Origin: Pezicula radicicola
Taxonomy: Eukaryota; Ascomycota; Leotiomycetes; Helotiales; Dermateaceae
NCBI GenBank assembly: GCA_003008705.1
Contig: PDUO01000027.1
Coordinates: forward strand, 66,425 to 130,424
Reading direction: 5' to 3'
Length of the DNA stretch: 64,000 nt
Shown here: piece after piece, positions 1-11,128 of the stretch
Layout of the letters: each line of letters starts with the position of its first letter
Numbering within the stretch: position 1 is the first letter of the stretch
Translations under genes and position numbers: made by a program
The notes under the pieces: model-generated
Databases searched by the model: none
The model's input: only the letters and a program-made list of their open reading frames with translations
What the model was told of the DNA's origin: nothing

Positions 1-909
1 CCAAGTTTTATGGGCCGGCGGCCTCCAGATGTCCATTCCTTTACTTGATCACCAAAACCGCGTGCCATTAGCTCTGATTCGGTAACTACGTGTGTAGCAC
101 CTAGCTCCCGAAGTTCTCTCTTCATTTCCTCTGTCAATTCAGAACTGGGACGATCCCGTATCACGTTGAGACTCCGGTATCCCCACTTCTTGCCTAACTG
201 AATAGCTGCGCGTCCGACGCCACTATTCGCTCCGTTCTGGATGAACCAATCGCCTTCCTTCAACTGCTCGAAGTCTTTGAGCATCCGGTATGCTGTGCAT
301 GGATTTACAGATACAGTCCCGACTTGAATTGGCGTTAATCCTTCCTTGTTATCAATCCTTATAACGTCGTCTTTTTGAGCAATCATATGTGTTCGCCATG
401 TTCCAAATCCAGTGTTCTTCATTATGACCCAGTCGCCCCTTTTGAGAGGTGAAGTTGAAATGGTTGATCCGAGGGACATGATTTCGAAACATCCTTCGTT
501 GCCGCCTACTGCAGCGGGAGATGCCGTACCCAGCATCTGAGTCATAGGTGGCCGAGAAGGATAGACACCTTGAATTTGGTTTATATCGGCTGGATTTATG
601 GGGGTGGCGAGGGTGCGGAGGAGGAGGGATTGCGATGGTAGTGAGGGTAGCGTGGGCGAGATTGAATGTGTATGAAGACTACACACCGATATCAGCAGAT
701 GCCTTTGGACACAGAGATAGAGGTAGAGGTCGAGCTTCTGCATACGAGAGCACATCAGAGGGTTCTCCGTATGTAGAGTAGACGAGGGCTTTTGCCTGCG
801 TGTAGCCAAAGGGACCAGATTTATATCGTTTCGTAGTCAATTGAGCAAGACGAGGGCGCAGCGCCCTAGGTAGAGCTGTAGTAGCTCGAAGGGAGCACGG
901 TATTGACAT
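1..909 (-). CDS. ETR1: Mitochondrial trans-2-enoyl-ACP/CoA reductase (partial)
   Basis: NADPH-dependent enoyl reductase of mitochondrial type II fatty-acid synthesis (MECR/Etr1 family, medium-chain dehydrogenase fold). Exon 1 is 909-746 and exon 2 runs from 678 off the window edge; the 67-nt intron (745-679) begins GTATGC and ends TAG, and the phase is kept. The N-terminus is basic and hydroxylated, as in a matrix-targeting presequence. After it come the family segment PADINQIQGVYPS, whose Tyr corresponds to the catalytic Tyr described for yeast Etr1p, and the nucleotide-binding stretch GANSGVGRAAIQLGKKWG. The C-terminal part lies outside the window. Identification is firm; the start is the only in-frame ATG before the presequence. 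Confidence 0.9.
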
Positions 910-1964
910 TGTGAGGGGTTTTGGATTTGGTTGTTGAAATACTTTCCCGTCTTTACTCTAGAATCTCTAGATCAATCTAAGTCAACAGACAAAAGCTTAA
1001 AAGCATGACGTTGCTCGCTTCTGGCGGGAGCTACGGTATGCTACTGTACTGGTACACCACCACTACGGAGAACCTCGGCATACGTCTCGGCTTGGTGGCT
1101 TAAACCCCGTAGGCTCTAGCTTGAAAGCCGCCCGAACGTGGCTTGGGGGGACGAGGGGAGGGGGGGAGGAGAGCGAGGGGGAGCCACCAGGGGCCGCATG
1201 CTGTGCTTACCCAACTCACCAACTTTTTTCAGGGTCCTGTCCCTGATGGTCTGACATGGCATCTGCTCTTTGATATGGGGGAGCTTCTGGTGTGGTGCTT
1301 CAAACTGGAACTGAGCACTGAGCAGGTCGCTGGAAAAGTCGAAGGCGTTTGCCCCATATAAACCTCTCTCCTCTTCAGCTGAACTCGACCTTGATCTCAT
1401 TCTGCCTGCCTCCACTGACGGCTTCCAGAAATTCTCCGGATGGGACTCATGCAGTGCGGGAATCTTCCCCAGAAGATGATCTAAAACAGTCTACTCCCAA
1501 GACTCGCAACGCATATCTCCGTCGAAACACAAATGTCACGATAGCAGGGGGGAGCTTTATCATACCCAAGAATTATGATCCAATAACATATAAAATTTTG
1601 CAAAATGCCTTCATCCACTTTCCTTCCAAGAAATATCTTCATGACAAGCCGTAAATGGCAGAGAATTACAAATGCTGCCAACTAAACGGGCATTACAGCC
1701 ATCCTCAGAAATGTAGTGTGTAACACAGCCACCCTAAAAGTATATACCAATCAATACAGGCACAAGACCTGTCCCAAAGAAATAATTTCATCCAAAAAAT
1801 AAAAAACGGCAAAGGAGCAACAGTGCCCATGTCTCCGAGCAGGGTATCTCGATCTCTCTCATTCCTCTCGCTATCTTCCAGTGTCCGAAATGTCCATTCG
1901 TGAGCATTCGATGATCGTTCCACAACCGTAGTCCCATAGCAACATTCAAGCCCTCTGGTGCACC
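910..1964. other. Intergenic, no gene seen
   Basis: This stretch holds the ETR1 promoter and the 3' side of the next minus-strand gene. A purine-rich run lies near 1145-1190. The short ORFs here (for example 1349-1654 plus) show no recognisable domain or splice-consistent extension. Confidence 0.5.
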
Positions 1965-2612
1965 TCACTTGATGTTCTTGAACATATCCCCACCCCCCAA
2001 ACTTCCCACGTCGCTATCTACCTTGGCCTTCAACCGATGCAGCTCCGGAAGCTTTGGTGGTGGTGGCCCTTTCTTCGCAGGGGCAGGAGCTTGCTGCACT
2101 GGCTTTGGCTCATAAATCATACTCGATCTCTTGGAGCCGTTCGCGCTGCCCAGTCTTTTAAACCAACTGCCACGCTTCTTCTCTGCCTGTCCAGGTCGGT
2201 CCAAGAAGCTCATCGAGCTCTCGGGCCGTTGTATCTTGGCCGCATCCAAATGCTCATCTGATCCATTGTTATTCGTGCTGTGCGTGTAGTTTTGATTGAG
2301 GGACTTGCGGGAAAATAAGCGGCGAATGCTGCTGGGTTTTGTGGTTGAGGTCGGGCTCAGGGGAGGTGCATCAACACCTGATGATCGACCACGATCATCG
2401 TATGCGCCATTCGAAGTCTCATTGTGACCGTTCGTCGTGCTGTCAGACGAGGTCTGCGCTGAAGTTGCATTTGTTGGCGCGGGAGCAGACGCCTTGTCTT
2501 CAACGGGCGAGTCGACTGGTGGAGGGATGTCGGTACCTTCTGTGAGGGAGAAGGTTATGGGCGTGAGAGCAGGAAGCTCAAAACGTCCATTGGACTTGCC
2601 GTTGACCGGCAT
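1965..2612 (-). CDS. Low-complexity hypothetical protein
   Basis: Single-exon ORF of 215 residues, not assigned to a family. The middle is rich in Ser, Thr, Asn and Pro, with a basic patch (SSIRRLFSRKSLNQ) near residues 95-110. A second basic patch (KKRGSWFKRLGS) lies near 145-157, followed by a proline run (KKGPPPPKLPEL). This composition suggests an intrinsically disordered protein, perhaps cytoplasmic or cortical; no enzyme motif is visible. The ATG at 2612 is the first in frame. Conserved disordered proteins of this sort are common in filamentous ascomycetes, so I take it as a real gene of unknown function. Confidence 0.6.
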   Translation of the reverse strand: MPVNGKSNGRFELPALTPITFSLTEGTDIPPPVDSPVEDKASAPAPTNATSAQTSSDSTTNGHNETSNGAYDDRGRSSGVDAPPLSPTSTTKPSSIRRLFSRKSLNQNYTHSTNNNGSDEHLDAAKIQRPESSMSFLDRPGQAEKKRGSWFKRLGSANGSKRSSMIYEPKPVQQAPAPAKKGPPPPKLPELHRLKAKVDSDVGSLGGGDMFKNIK

Positions 2613-3667
2613 TGCTACGTGCTAGATCGCCCAGGATAATAATTATATCGAAAAGACAGAGTTTTTCCCTCTGGTGGGATCGCGATGGACGAATGCAAAA
2701 TAATGTACCTGTATAGCGATAGAGGTTGCTTGCACACTTGGTACCTGCGCTGAGAAGCGTGGCAACCGACCTAATTTCCGTCGCAAACAAAGAGGAGACC
2801 GGCTTTGGATGTTATTGCAACTTGGGTCGTCCTACCATGGCATCTGAGAACAAAAATTTGTGCGAGGAGATACCGTACACTGCCAGCAGGACAAGTATTT
2901 GAGACAAGTGTGCCAGTTAATGGAAGAGGTGTGGAGATACTTTTTGGCCCTTTTCTGTTTGACAGGTACTCGTACGAACAACTGGCGAAGCAGCTTTTGT
3001 GCCTTCGACGCCGTCCCTACAGCTTTAGCCAATCAGTGAAGCGAATCTTGTAACAGCCCGCTCAAGCTGTAGAGTCTAGAGATCGTGATTCTATGCGTAC
3101 CACAAAAGCCATATTGTGGCTTCGAGCTACCCAGGATCTACGTCTTCCCAAGCTTTGGGGGACTTTTCTACGAAGGACGGGAGGTACGTCTCGGTCTCAG
3201 TCTCAGGACAGACCCCGCGTGCTTATGCTTTATTAGCACGTGATGGGAGATATATGAAGAGTTATGTAGAAGACAGGAGGGAAAGGGTCTTCTGAAGCTT
3301 CAAGTTCTTAATTTCTTAAGAATAGTTTTCGTGAATGGCTTCGAAGTCTTCCGTTCAATCTTGTTGTGTGAGTGGCTCAAGCGAGGGTAAGATACCTTAT
3401 GGTTAGGTATAGCCCAGTGGTACCTGCCTTTTAGTAGAAGGATGGACAAACAATGACGAGGAAGGATGTCACACCTGTATTGGTCCAAATGACTAAAATA
3501 CAAGGAGAGAAGTATATACATGAGTGTATACTCAAAACACACGCCAAGTAATAAAATATGATATGCTCACGCTTTCACGGCTTTCTCTCTGTCGCTTTAG
3601 TTGCAGCAAGAAAGCAATATCATTTACATCATCCAGCAGCTCTCCAGCATAAAACCCAATATCAGAC
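2613..3667. other. Intergenic, no gene seen
   Basis: About 1 kb upstream of the minus-strand low-complexity gene. The short ORFs on both strands overlap one another and show no domain or plausible splicing. Confidence 0.5.
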
Positions 3668-4671
3668 ATGCTTCCCTCAAGGAATCCCCGATCCTGTTCC
3701 ATGCAAGACCTCGACAACCGATGCAGTAGTGTGAGCTTGCTACACAGCTATTCCTTGCGAGAATCTATATTACCACCAGTATTAACAAGTTCCCAGATCA
3801 CAGAAACCAACAGCAACGTCCCCGAAGCCGTAGACAACAGAACACTCCCTCTACTCTTCATCGGGGCCTTTATATTTCTGCAGATAGGTCGAAAAATCGC
3901 GGAATTAGGTTGTGGCACTGGAATAAGCACAGTAAAATTGCTAAGTCACAGGTTTGCGGATCAGATGAACTCCACGACAGCGCTCGACGCTTCAAATGAA
4001 ATGGTATCCATAGCCGACTCTCTCATTTCTACCGATGACTACGAGACGGTGAAATTTATAAATTTCACTGAATACAACGCTGTCAATTCTCCAGGGAGAG
4101 GATTGCGAGATCGAGGCAGCTAACATGGTTCTCTCAAAACTCGTTCCTAACCATTTTCTGAGAACCGCAAGGGCTGTTTTGCAGCTAATTAGCTTGCTGG
4201 TTGTTAATGGCATGCACGTATATATGGGACGACAAATTCAGGCGAAATTCTCGGATAAAGTTATGACAACGAAAGAGTCAATCATGACTCAATATCCTCT
4301 GGGCTATATCCACGAGGTGTGCTTTCAGAGAGAAAGAAGAGGAATCTGACCTTGAGAATGAACTTCCTGTCAATGAAGGGAATCCGAGAAGGACGTATTC
4401 TGCGACTGTAGTAGTAAAGCATGGCCTGGTATTTCTATTAGCTTTACGAGACATGCTGCTTGGTTTTGAGAAGAAGATGAAGGACGGCGATGAGCTGGTT
4501 GCATGTACATCTTCTAGGCCTAAGGTATCATGGACTAGCGTTTACTTCTTATTGACAGCGATAAAGCAAATTCATACAACTGCAACTTTTTGCCAAAGAC
4601 CCGTCTCAATAAACGACCTTTTGGATTATCGTTTGGATTGCCTCACGAAGCTACCCTTCAAGCATAGGTAA
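3668..4671 (+). pseudogene. Decayed methyltransferase-like locus
   Basis: An ORF from 3668 to 4123 carries the class I SAM-binding motif (AELGCGTGIS) followed by a plausible motif II acidic strand (TALDASNEMVSIA). It then drifts into a sequence without family resemblance and stops. The following open stretches at about 4125-4349 and 4321-4671 lie in other frames and overlap around 4321-4349, as if one coding region had been frameshifted. No GT-AG pair I could see restores a full Rossmann domain. Best read as a broken class I methyltransferase, possibly merged with unrelated sequence; the downstream part is unrecognised. Confidence 0.45.
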
Positions 4672-5736
4672 GTAACACTGTTCATAGGGCGGAGGCAAAT
4701 CTGTAAGCTGTTCCATTAAAGCCAACCCCCCCACAATCACTTCAAACTATTTAGAAAGACAAGGTAACTGAACTTCCAAGCTTGGGAGACTTAGACGCGA
4801 TCAACACCACTACATCTTAAACTCGTTCTTTCTATCAGCACTAATATTTATCCTTAATCCTACTCCCATCTACCATCTATCTTACATCCACTTCAATCAC
4901 TCCAGTCCATGAGCCCATAGAGTCATACTCAAAAACAACCATCACTATCAAACTGAGCTAAACCTAACCACCACAACTTCGACATCACATATTATCCCCA
5001 CCGAACGAATCTGATATTCTCAACAATAGCTATCCTCTAGATACTACCTAACTCACGAAAAAAGAGCTAGTTCTGTGTCTAGGAGGGAGTTATAATAGTT
5101 CAGAATAACTGCAGTACTCATAGCATTCTTACCGAGCTTGGCAGCTTAGGTTAACTACCTAGTCAAAACTAGTGATTGGAGCTCATATGGTGGATGGAAT
5201 TTCTGGATGTGAATTGACCTTCGGTTTTTCTTATTAATATGGAAATGCCTCAGAGATGTCTACTTTCTATTTAAATCACTAAGCCGGTTGGAGTGGCTGA
5301 AGCCTATTGCTTAGATCGTAACCACCTTGATATTGGCTTATTGTCTTGATACAAACTTTACTTGGGTGCGAAGTGTTGTCACGTAAAAACAGATTAGGTC
5401 AATCAAGTTAACAGAGTTAATCATGTCAACTAGCTCACCTAAGCCAACTTAGTTACGCAAAACGAACTAATTACTGTAATCAAGAATTTTGAAACACGAC
5501 TTGTGATAGCAAACACTTATATAGGGCAGGCCGGCAGGTGGTCCAGCAGAAAAAGTTTCGCGTGTCATTTGTCTAACAACTCAAGAGATTCGACTCAAGA
5601 ATCTTATCTCACCACCATTGGTAAGTCATCCATTCTCGCCTGAACGCCGTTCCCCTCAACCCAACCTAACGATGCAAAACACCAGGCCAGCAAATAAAAA
5701 TAGAAAAAAGAAAAGGAAACCCCATGCACCCAGAGC
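4672..5736. other. AT-rich gene-free tract
   Basis: About 1 kb, clearly AT-richer than its flanks, with no ORF of note. Short related phrases built around CAACTAGCTCA, AACTCA and TTAACAGAGTTAA recur, especially 5390-5470. It looks like degenerate repetitive DNA, possibly mutated by RIP. No terminal repeats, transposase motif or target-site duplication could be recognised. Confidence 0.4.
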
Positions 5737-7389
5737 CTATCCATGTCGTTGTGCCGCATCCCTAAACGCTTCTTCCTGCATAGCAAGAAGTTGTTCCGTC
5801 GAAAGACCGCTCTGCTCTAACTTGTTTGCTTTCTTTTCGCGACCCTATCATTCAAGAATAGTCAGTATTGAGAATAGAAGAGCTAGAGAAGAATAGCCTC
5901 ACCTTCAACTGCTCTTTATGTTCATTTGCGACCTCGTTGATATGTTCCACGTATTCTCCAAACCCGAGCTGCTCCAATGCCTTGGTAATATGTTCGCATG
6001 CGATAGTTTTCTTACTCTCTTTCTCGGATATCTCGTTGGCCTCAGAGGAAATGAGGGTAATGAACTCAACGCAGCATTCTGGTATCTTAGGTTAGCATTT
6101 GTTTGAGTTGGAGATAAAAAAGCTCCTCGTTGATGGAAGAACACTTACCTATTAAAAGATCTCGAGCATCCTTGCCAAATGCAAGTCCACTAGACGCTGG
6201 GAGAATCTCTGTGACTATCTTCTGGACCGTCGCTGTTAAAGAATCATATGTCAGTAAAGTTTCTACTAGGCGCAGCTGTCCATCTTTGACTTGGTTGATG
6301 AGCGATCATAACAATTTTGTGTCTTCAAGCGCGTTTTGCAGTATGCTCTCTGTTACAGCCCTGGTGAGCCGGGTGTTCGAGGTATCAATGGAGTGTTTGT
6401 GTGCATCGTCATTAAAGCTCGAGTGAGACTCGGGTATCCCCTGACCATCGAGAGTGTTGCCAATTGGATATTCTTCCTCAGAGGTGGCATGGCACTCTCC
6501 TGAAATCGGGGCATCGCCACCTTGAGCAGGTGAACCTAGCTGAAAGTTGCTTCTCTGTTTAAGAGGGGTTTGTGAACTCAGAGGGACGACAATGGCGAGG
6601 CCATATGCCTGGTGGAAGGGTTGGCTTCTAGCTTCTTGTAAAACAGCAATTTCCCGGCTCCAGTGTGCTATGCAAATCTCCATTACGGACTCAACTTGCC
6701 GAGTTATCTCTTCTTGGAGTGACGCGTCGACCCAGATTGCATCTTCTTCATTCTTTGGAGGGGTCCTTGCTCTCTCTCGCTCCAGAAGAAACCGGCACAT
6801 CGCGTCGAAGAATCGATGGACGGTGTACTCCTTTTCCTTGCTCGTCACCTTGCTCTGCTTGAAGAGGAGCTGCTTGGGATCCATAATACCGCGTCTCGAA
6901 TAAAATGTTCTTTATTGAAATGCACGTGTTCCAATACTAACTCTGCTATCCAGGGCCCGATGGAGTCTACAAGAGGCGATGGCTATAAACAAAAAAACAA
7001 AGAAAATTGAAGTTACCTTTTGGAAGTGACAAGTCCTCATTACCTACAAGACAAAGAATTAGCAAGCCGTTTCATTTTCCAAAGTTAGGGAAGGAAGTCG
7101 TCAGGAGAGAGCTCTTGCTCCTTGTCGACTCGCTTCTCTTGGCTTCACCACTTGGTAGCATCTTCTAGCTCGACATTGCGCAAGAAATAGCAGACTGAAG
7201 GTTTCCAGTGTGCGTACCACCATACTCTATATTTTCATCGTGGAAGACGATGGCCACAGGTAATTATAGAAACGAAGAAAGCCAAGCCTCATAACTGAAA
7301 AACCCCAAGTCAAGGATTTAGGGCGAAAACAAGGCTAAGAACGGAAAGCAAGCACTCCAAAACTCACCACCAAATTCTCTGTCTGACAT
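5737..7389 (-). CDS. Transcription repressor NC2 beta (Dr1)
   Basis: Histone-fold subunit of negative cofactor 2, which binds TBP on promoters together with NC2-alpha. Five exons: 7389-7368, 7043-7017, 6232-6149, 6078-5903 and 5844-5737, giving 138 residues, the usual length for the family. The histone fold starts at LSLPKATVQKIVTEILP and continues through DLLIECCVEFITLISSEA and KTIACEHITKALEQLGF. A basic tail (GREKKANKLEQSGLS) follows. Splice sites are canonical and the phase is kept throughout. The unusual point is intron 2 (7016-6233, 784 nt), roughly ten times the local norm, which contains a separate same-strand ORF. Confidence 0.9.
6306..6884 (-). CDS. Unidentified 192-aa ORF nested in NC2-beta intron
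   Basis: A complete ATG-to-stop ORF on the same strand as NC2-beta, lying wholly inside its second intron. It starts 132 nt after the donor and stops 73 nt before the acceptor. The N-terminal half looks like a folded helical domain (YTVHRFFDAMCRFLLERE, then VESVMEICIAHWSREIAVL). The C-terminal half is polar, rich in Ser, Glu and Asp, and probably disordered. I do not recognise the family. An antisense ORF (6547-6903) overlaps it but has weaker protein character. It could be a nested gene, an alternative first exon of NC2-beta, or a chance ORF. Confidence 0.5.
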   Translation of the reverse strand: MDPKQLLFKQSKVTSKEKEYTVHRFFDAMCRFLLERERARTPPKNEEDAIWVDASLQEEITRQVESVMEICIAHWSREIAVLQEARSQPFHQAYGLAIVVPLSSQTPLKQRSNFQLGSPAQGGDAPISGECHATSEEEYPIGNTLDGQGIPESHSSFNDDAHKHSIDTSNTRLTRAVTESILQNALEDTKLL

Positions 7390-7993
7390 ATTGAAGGTAT
7401 TGTCAATGTGCTGAGCTGGATTAAGTTGTAGATGGTGGAGATGGGTTCTTTGAATATCAAGCAATGATAATCAAATCAAGATGGATCCGAAGTTGTTCAA
7501 AGGAGGAAAGTATTATTGGTGGTGGATGTGATATGAAAGTTCGTGGTGTCTGGTGGTACGCGAAACGCGACTTCTCTTTTTGCCAGGCGCAAGGGACGTA
7601 TTTATGATTTTATGCGAGCAAGCTGACTCCCATCCTCAGGCCTAAATTCCACTAATTCCACTAAATTTGCTTAGCGCATGACGGTTCCTGCTCGTCATGT
7701 GATACGTCCTTGGCAGCCCCGGGCCCCCTGCTAAACTCTGGGCACGTACACACACTAGCTCTAGGTAGAGAGCGATCTTTTTGAAAACAGGCTGCATACC
7801 TACCTTAGGTATTCTACCGTCACTGCTCTCATTGATGAGGTATCTAGTGGGGTGTGGTATTATACAAGTATCAGACTCTCATGTACATTACTACACTATG
7901 GTACATAGTCTGACGCCTCAAATGCCAGCTGTTTCCGACAATCATGACCCTCTCAAACTCCGGCTATGCCTGTTTTACAGCTTTGTACAATCA
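7390..7993. other. Intergenic, NC2-beta promoter side
   Basis: About 600 bp between the NC2-beta start and the stop of the mS45 gene. No ORF, RNA gene or repeat was recognised. Confidence 0.5.
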
Positions 7994-9337
7994 TCATCTC
8001 ACACTCGTCGGTATCTTGACCTGGCCCTTTTTGCGGTCCATCAGAGGAGCCCCATAGCGCCAACCTGTGCCCTTGATTCCCCTACCATCTGGACCAGCAT
8101 GATCAACATGGATTTTCTCAAACCGGAATTCCCATCTACCGCTGTCCACCTTCTTCACAGCTGCAGCTTTCTTAGCAAGTCTTTCTTCTTGTTCTTGCTT
8201 CAACATCATCTCTCTTTCTTCTCGTCCTTCCGCTAACTTCTTGATTTCCTCTTTGGACAATCCGGCAGCACGGTCTCGTACCGTCTTTACTAATTCTGGA
8301 TGTGGTATTCGCTTTTCAGTTGGGAGGAGATTTTCATCAAAGACTTTGGCAGCATCCTCGCGTGTGAAGTGCCGCGATTCTGACGTTGGGTGAAATATTT
8401 GCGCAGTTGTTGCCGGATGTACAGGGAGATCATTAATGGACTCGTGGGTGCGAGATTTCGTTTCGCTGCCAGCTCTTGAATCAAGCTTTGTCTGTGGCAG
8501 CATTCCCATTACGGCTCGTGCATAGGGTCTCGCAAGAGTTTTCCCCTTTTAGCGTAGAAAGTCAGTATATGCTGTCTGCAATTTCAATAACTTTCAAAGA
8601 TATTATGGCTTTCAGAGAGGCTCGCATGCATAAATTGTGTAACCATGTAGTTGTCTTAAAGACTAATCGATTTTTTGACAATCATCATAAAGGCAGGTTT
8701 GGATAGGATAGTGGTAGGAGGATGGACTCACTTCTCGTTGCCACTCCTTTTCAATCTCCTTTAAACGCACAACAGCACCAACACGACTCATCTCAACACC
8801 AAGATTGGCACTGACCTGCCGAACAGACAGCCCTTGCTTCATAACACTCTCCCATATCTTCTCACGGAAATCTTCGCTGAGAACGGATTCGCTGTGAAAT
8901 GTTCTGTTTAGAGGGAACGGTCGCAGGTCGCTTTTGCGCTCCGCGGGAATTTTGTCTCTGCTGTCCTTCCCTTCAGAGCCTTCAGCATCAGCCTTGGGCT
9001 GTGCATCTGGGTCTATCAATTCGTCATCTTCTGGATTCGATTTCTTCTTTTGCCCTTCTTCGCCTCCGCTCCGTCCTGCAATTACACGTCTCAATTGCCC
9101 GTTTTTATCGTAAGCACCGAGGTAATTTGTTGAGCCGGGTAAAGGGTCCCTAAAGTGTGCGCCCTGTGAATTGAGCCACCGGAAGAGCTCCCGCCGTTGT
9201 CTAGTAACTCTTGTTGCATTACTTCGTGCTGTCGCAGAGAAACAGCGTGATGTTTGTCCGGAGGGACAGATATGCTTAGCGCAGGTGCTAGAAGAGGGAA
9301 TGACAGATGACCATCGCATCGAAGGAGGCATTGTCAA
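7994..9337 (-). CDS. Mitochondrial small ribosomal subunit protein mS45 (Bot1/Mrps35 type)
   Basis: Fungal-type component of the mitochondrial ribosomal small subunit (Bot1p/MRPS35, eukaryotic mitochondrial regulator family). Exon 1 is 9337-8732 and exon 2 is 8545-7994, joined across a 186-nt intron (GTGAGT...AAAAG), giving 385 residues. The N-terminus is a basic Ser/Thr-rich presequence. The core block RRELFRWLNSQGAHFRDPLP and the later SVRQVSANLGVEMSRVGAVV, followed by RLKEIEKEW, match the family pattern as I remember it. The C-terminal exon is lysine- and glutamate-rich with a probable helix. The short plus-strand ORFs over both exons are shadows. Confidence 0.8.
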
Positions 9338-9876
9338 TCACCTCAATTGGGAGCAGGGGCTGATAGGCATTCGAGATCGTGTGGTCGTTCGATGGGAGTA
9401 AACAGAATTGAGGTCGTCTGAGCTCTCTTCCATGAAAAAGTTGAGGTTCCGGTCCCTTACTGACGCTACTAAGCGAGATATAGGTCACGTGTGATGAGCA
9501 TCCCGGCCTTTTCAGGTTTACTTTCTTACCTTACCTTACCTTACATATGTATCTGAGAAAGGCGTATGAAAGATGAAGATGCTTACGGTCCTTGTTTAAG
9601 TTGATGCAAATACAACTGTATAACCTCAAACTCAGTTCAACAATTCTGTAAAACTCACCAATGGTCAGAACTAACTCAACCAAGCCGACTACTTAAATCC
9701 AACTAGTTAAACTCAACACAATAGAGACGAGTCTATAAGGATCTAAAGTATCAAGTTGTATATCTCCATACTAAGTAAAGCCTTATAGATTCTATAGGAA
9801 AGTCCTGTCCTCCTACGTAAGCCCTATCCTGTCAATCAACAACTATGAAAAGGACCTAAATGCTGTGCTACTGTTT
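9338..9876. other. Intergenic with short tandem repeat
   Basis: Upstream of mS45 and downstream of the phosphatase gene. It contains four exact tandem CTTAC units at 9525-9544 and an AT-rich stretch with AACTCAAC-like phrases (9640-9720) resembling those at 5390-5470. No gene seen. Confidence 0.5.
9525..9544 (+). repeat. CTTAC x4 microsatellite
   Basis: Four perfect copies of the pentamer CTTAC, read directly. It is intergenic and no function is implied. Confidence 0.8.
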
Positions 9877-10818
9877 CTAATCCTCGGATCCTTCTACAAC
9901 GATCAAGTTCGAACGAATCTTTTCTACCTCCTCTTTCGTAAGACCACACTTCTCTATAATGTAACCTTCCGCTCCTCCAAACTTCTCCTGGATCAACTCC
10001 AAGGTTGCCAGCATATTCTCGGTTCTATTCCACGCATCAGTACACATAGGTCGATAGTGAGAACAAAAAGCATACTTAGCACTGATCATATTCAATGCTC
10101 CAGCCAAATTACCCTTTAGAGCAGGATTATCCATCAAATGTGCAATAACTTCATCCTTCCAAGCGGCAGGGAGACCTAGCTCGGTAAGAGAATACTCCTG
10201 AGCGACGCTTTCATTGCTGACGCCGCAGAGAGACAGGATCAAAGCACAAATGACTCCCGTGCGATCCTTCCCTGCAGTACAGTGTATAATCAGTGGTTTG
10301 TTAGGATCATTTGCCAAATGCAATAATATCTTTCTGTAAGATGAAGGTGCAGCGGCATTGAGTATGTCATGATAAGCCCGAGTAAATCCCTGAGACAAGT
10401 TAGCCTACTTCCCGTCAAGTTTATAACTGTGGAAACATACCTCAGTACCTTCGGCAGAGTAATCTTGGTATCTCAAAGCTAGCTTCTCGGGACTGTAATC
10501 TTCATCTGTAAAGACAGGCACGAAAACTCGTTCACAGCCCTCCCATTCAACGACTCCCCCTCTTCCAGCAGCCACATTACGGCCAATTTCATTTTTAGAA
10601 CGCAAGTCATAAATATGGGTAATGCCGAGGGAATTCATGGTGGCGATACCATCTTTGGTGACTTTCTGTGGTTCTGCTGAACGATAAATTATCCTTGGTC
10701 GGACGGATTTATCATGGGAGATCTTGTAGCCCCCAAGATCACGGAAGTTGGGTATGCCAGATACAGTGACAAAAGGGGGAGTAGGAAGTCCTTCTTCGTT
10801 CCGTTTAAGTGCACTCAT
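9877..10818 (-). CDS. Tyrosine-specific protein phosphatase (Y_phosphatase3-like)
   Basis: Single-domain cysteine phosphatase of the fungal/bacterial tyrosine phosphatase family. Exon 1 is 10818-10441 and exon 2 is 10389-9877 (51-nt intron), giving 296 residues. The N-terminal family block SGIPNFRDLGGY is followed by RSAEPQKVTKDGI and ITHIYDLRS. The P-loop HCTAGKDRTG gives the C-x5-R active site with the catalytic Cys and Arg present. I chose ATG 10818 because NFRDLGGY normally lies near the N-terminus. An upstream in-frame ATG at 10986 would add 56 residues of no clear family character. The physiological substrate cannot be told; phosphotyrosine or inositol pyrophosphate are known in related enzymes. 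Confidence 0.85.
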
Positions 10819-11128
10819 TCTGACAAAATATGCTGTTTTGTTGATAGAAGAGATGGAGGGGGAGCTGGGGAGTGTTCTGCCGAGGTTTGCTGATTTGTGA
10901 GCTTTGTCACCCTTTGGCGACTCCAGCAAGCTCTTCCATCGAACCCTCAACATAACGGAATCGTATACGTCAAAATAACACATCAAATCACGACCTCAAT
11001 ACCGTCCACGTGGGACTAAACAAGTGGATACCTATTTACAGAAGTCATCGAGCAGATACATATTTCGTACGAAATTGTACTTGTACATGATCACTTTTCC
11101 ACCTGACCATACGGAAGACCACGCCAAC
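10819..11128. promoter_or_regulatory. Divergent promoter, phosphatase / CCDC97-like gene
   Basis: About 310 bp separate the chosen starts of two divergently transcribed genes. Longer N-termini are possible on both sides, so the true promoter may be shorter. No specific element was recognised. Confidence 0.4.

Noticed and set aside
1349..1654. 101-codon plus-strand ORF in the ETR1 upstream region
   Set aside because: No domain, no homology-like pattern and no splice partner.
6547..6903. 118-codon plus-strand ORF antisense to the nested ORF
   Set aside because: It overlaps the nested ORF and its translation lacks domain-like hydrophobic patterning; no splice-supported extension was seen.
9525..9544. 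CTTAC tandem units as a CRISPR or telomere-like array
   Set aside because: Only four 5-bp units without spacers; a simple microsatellite.
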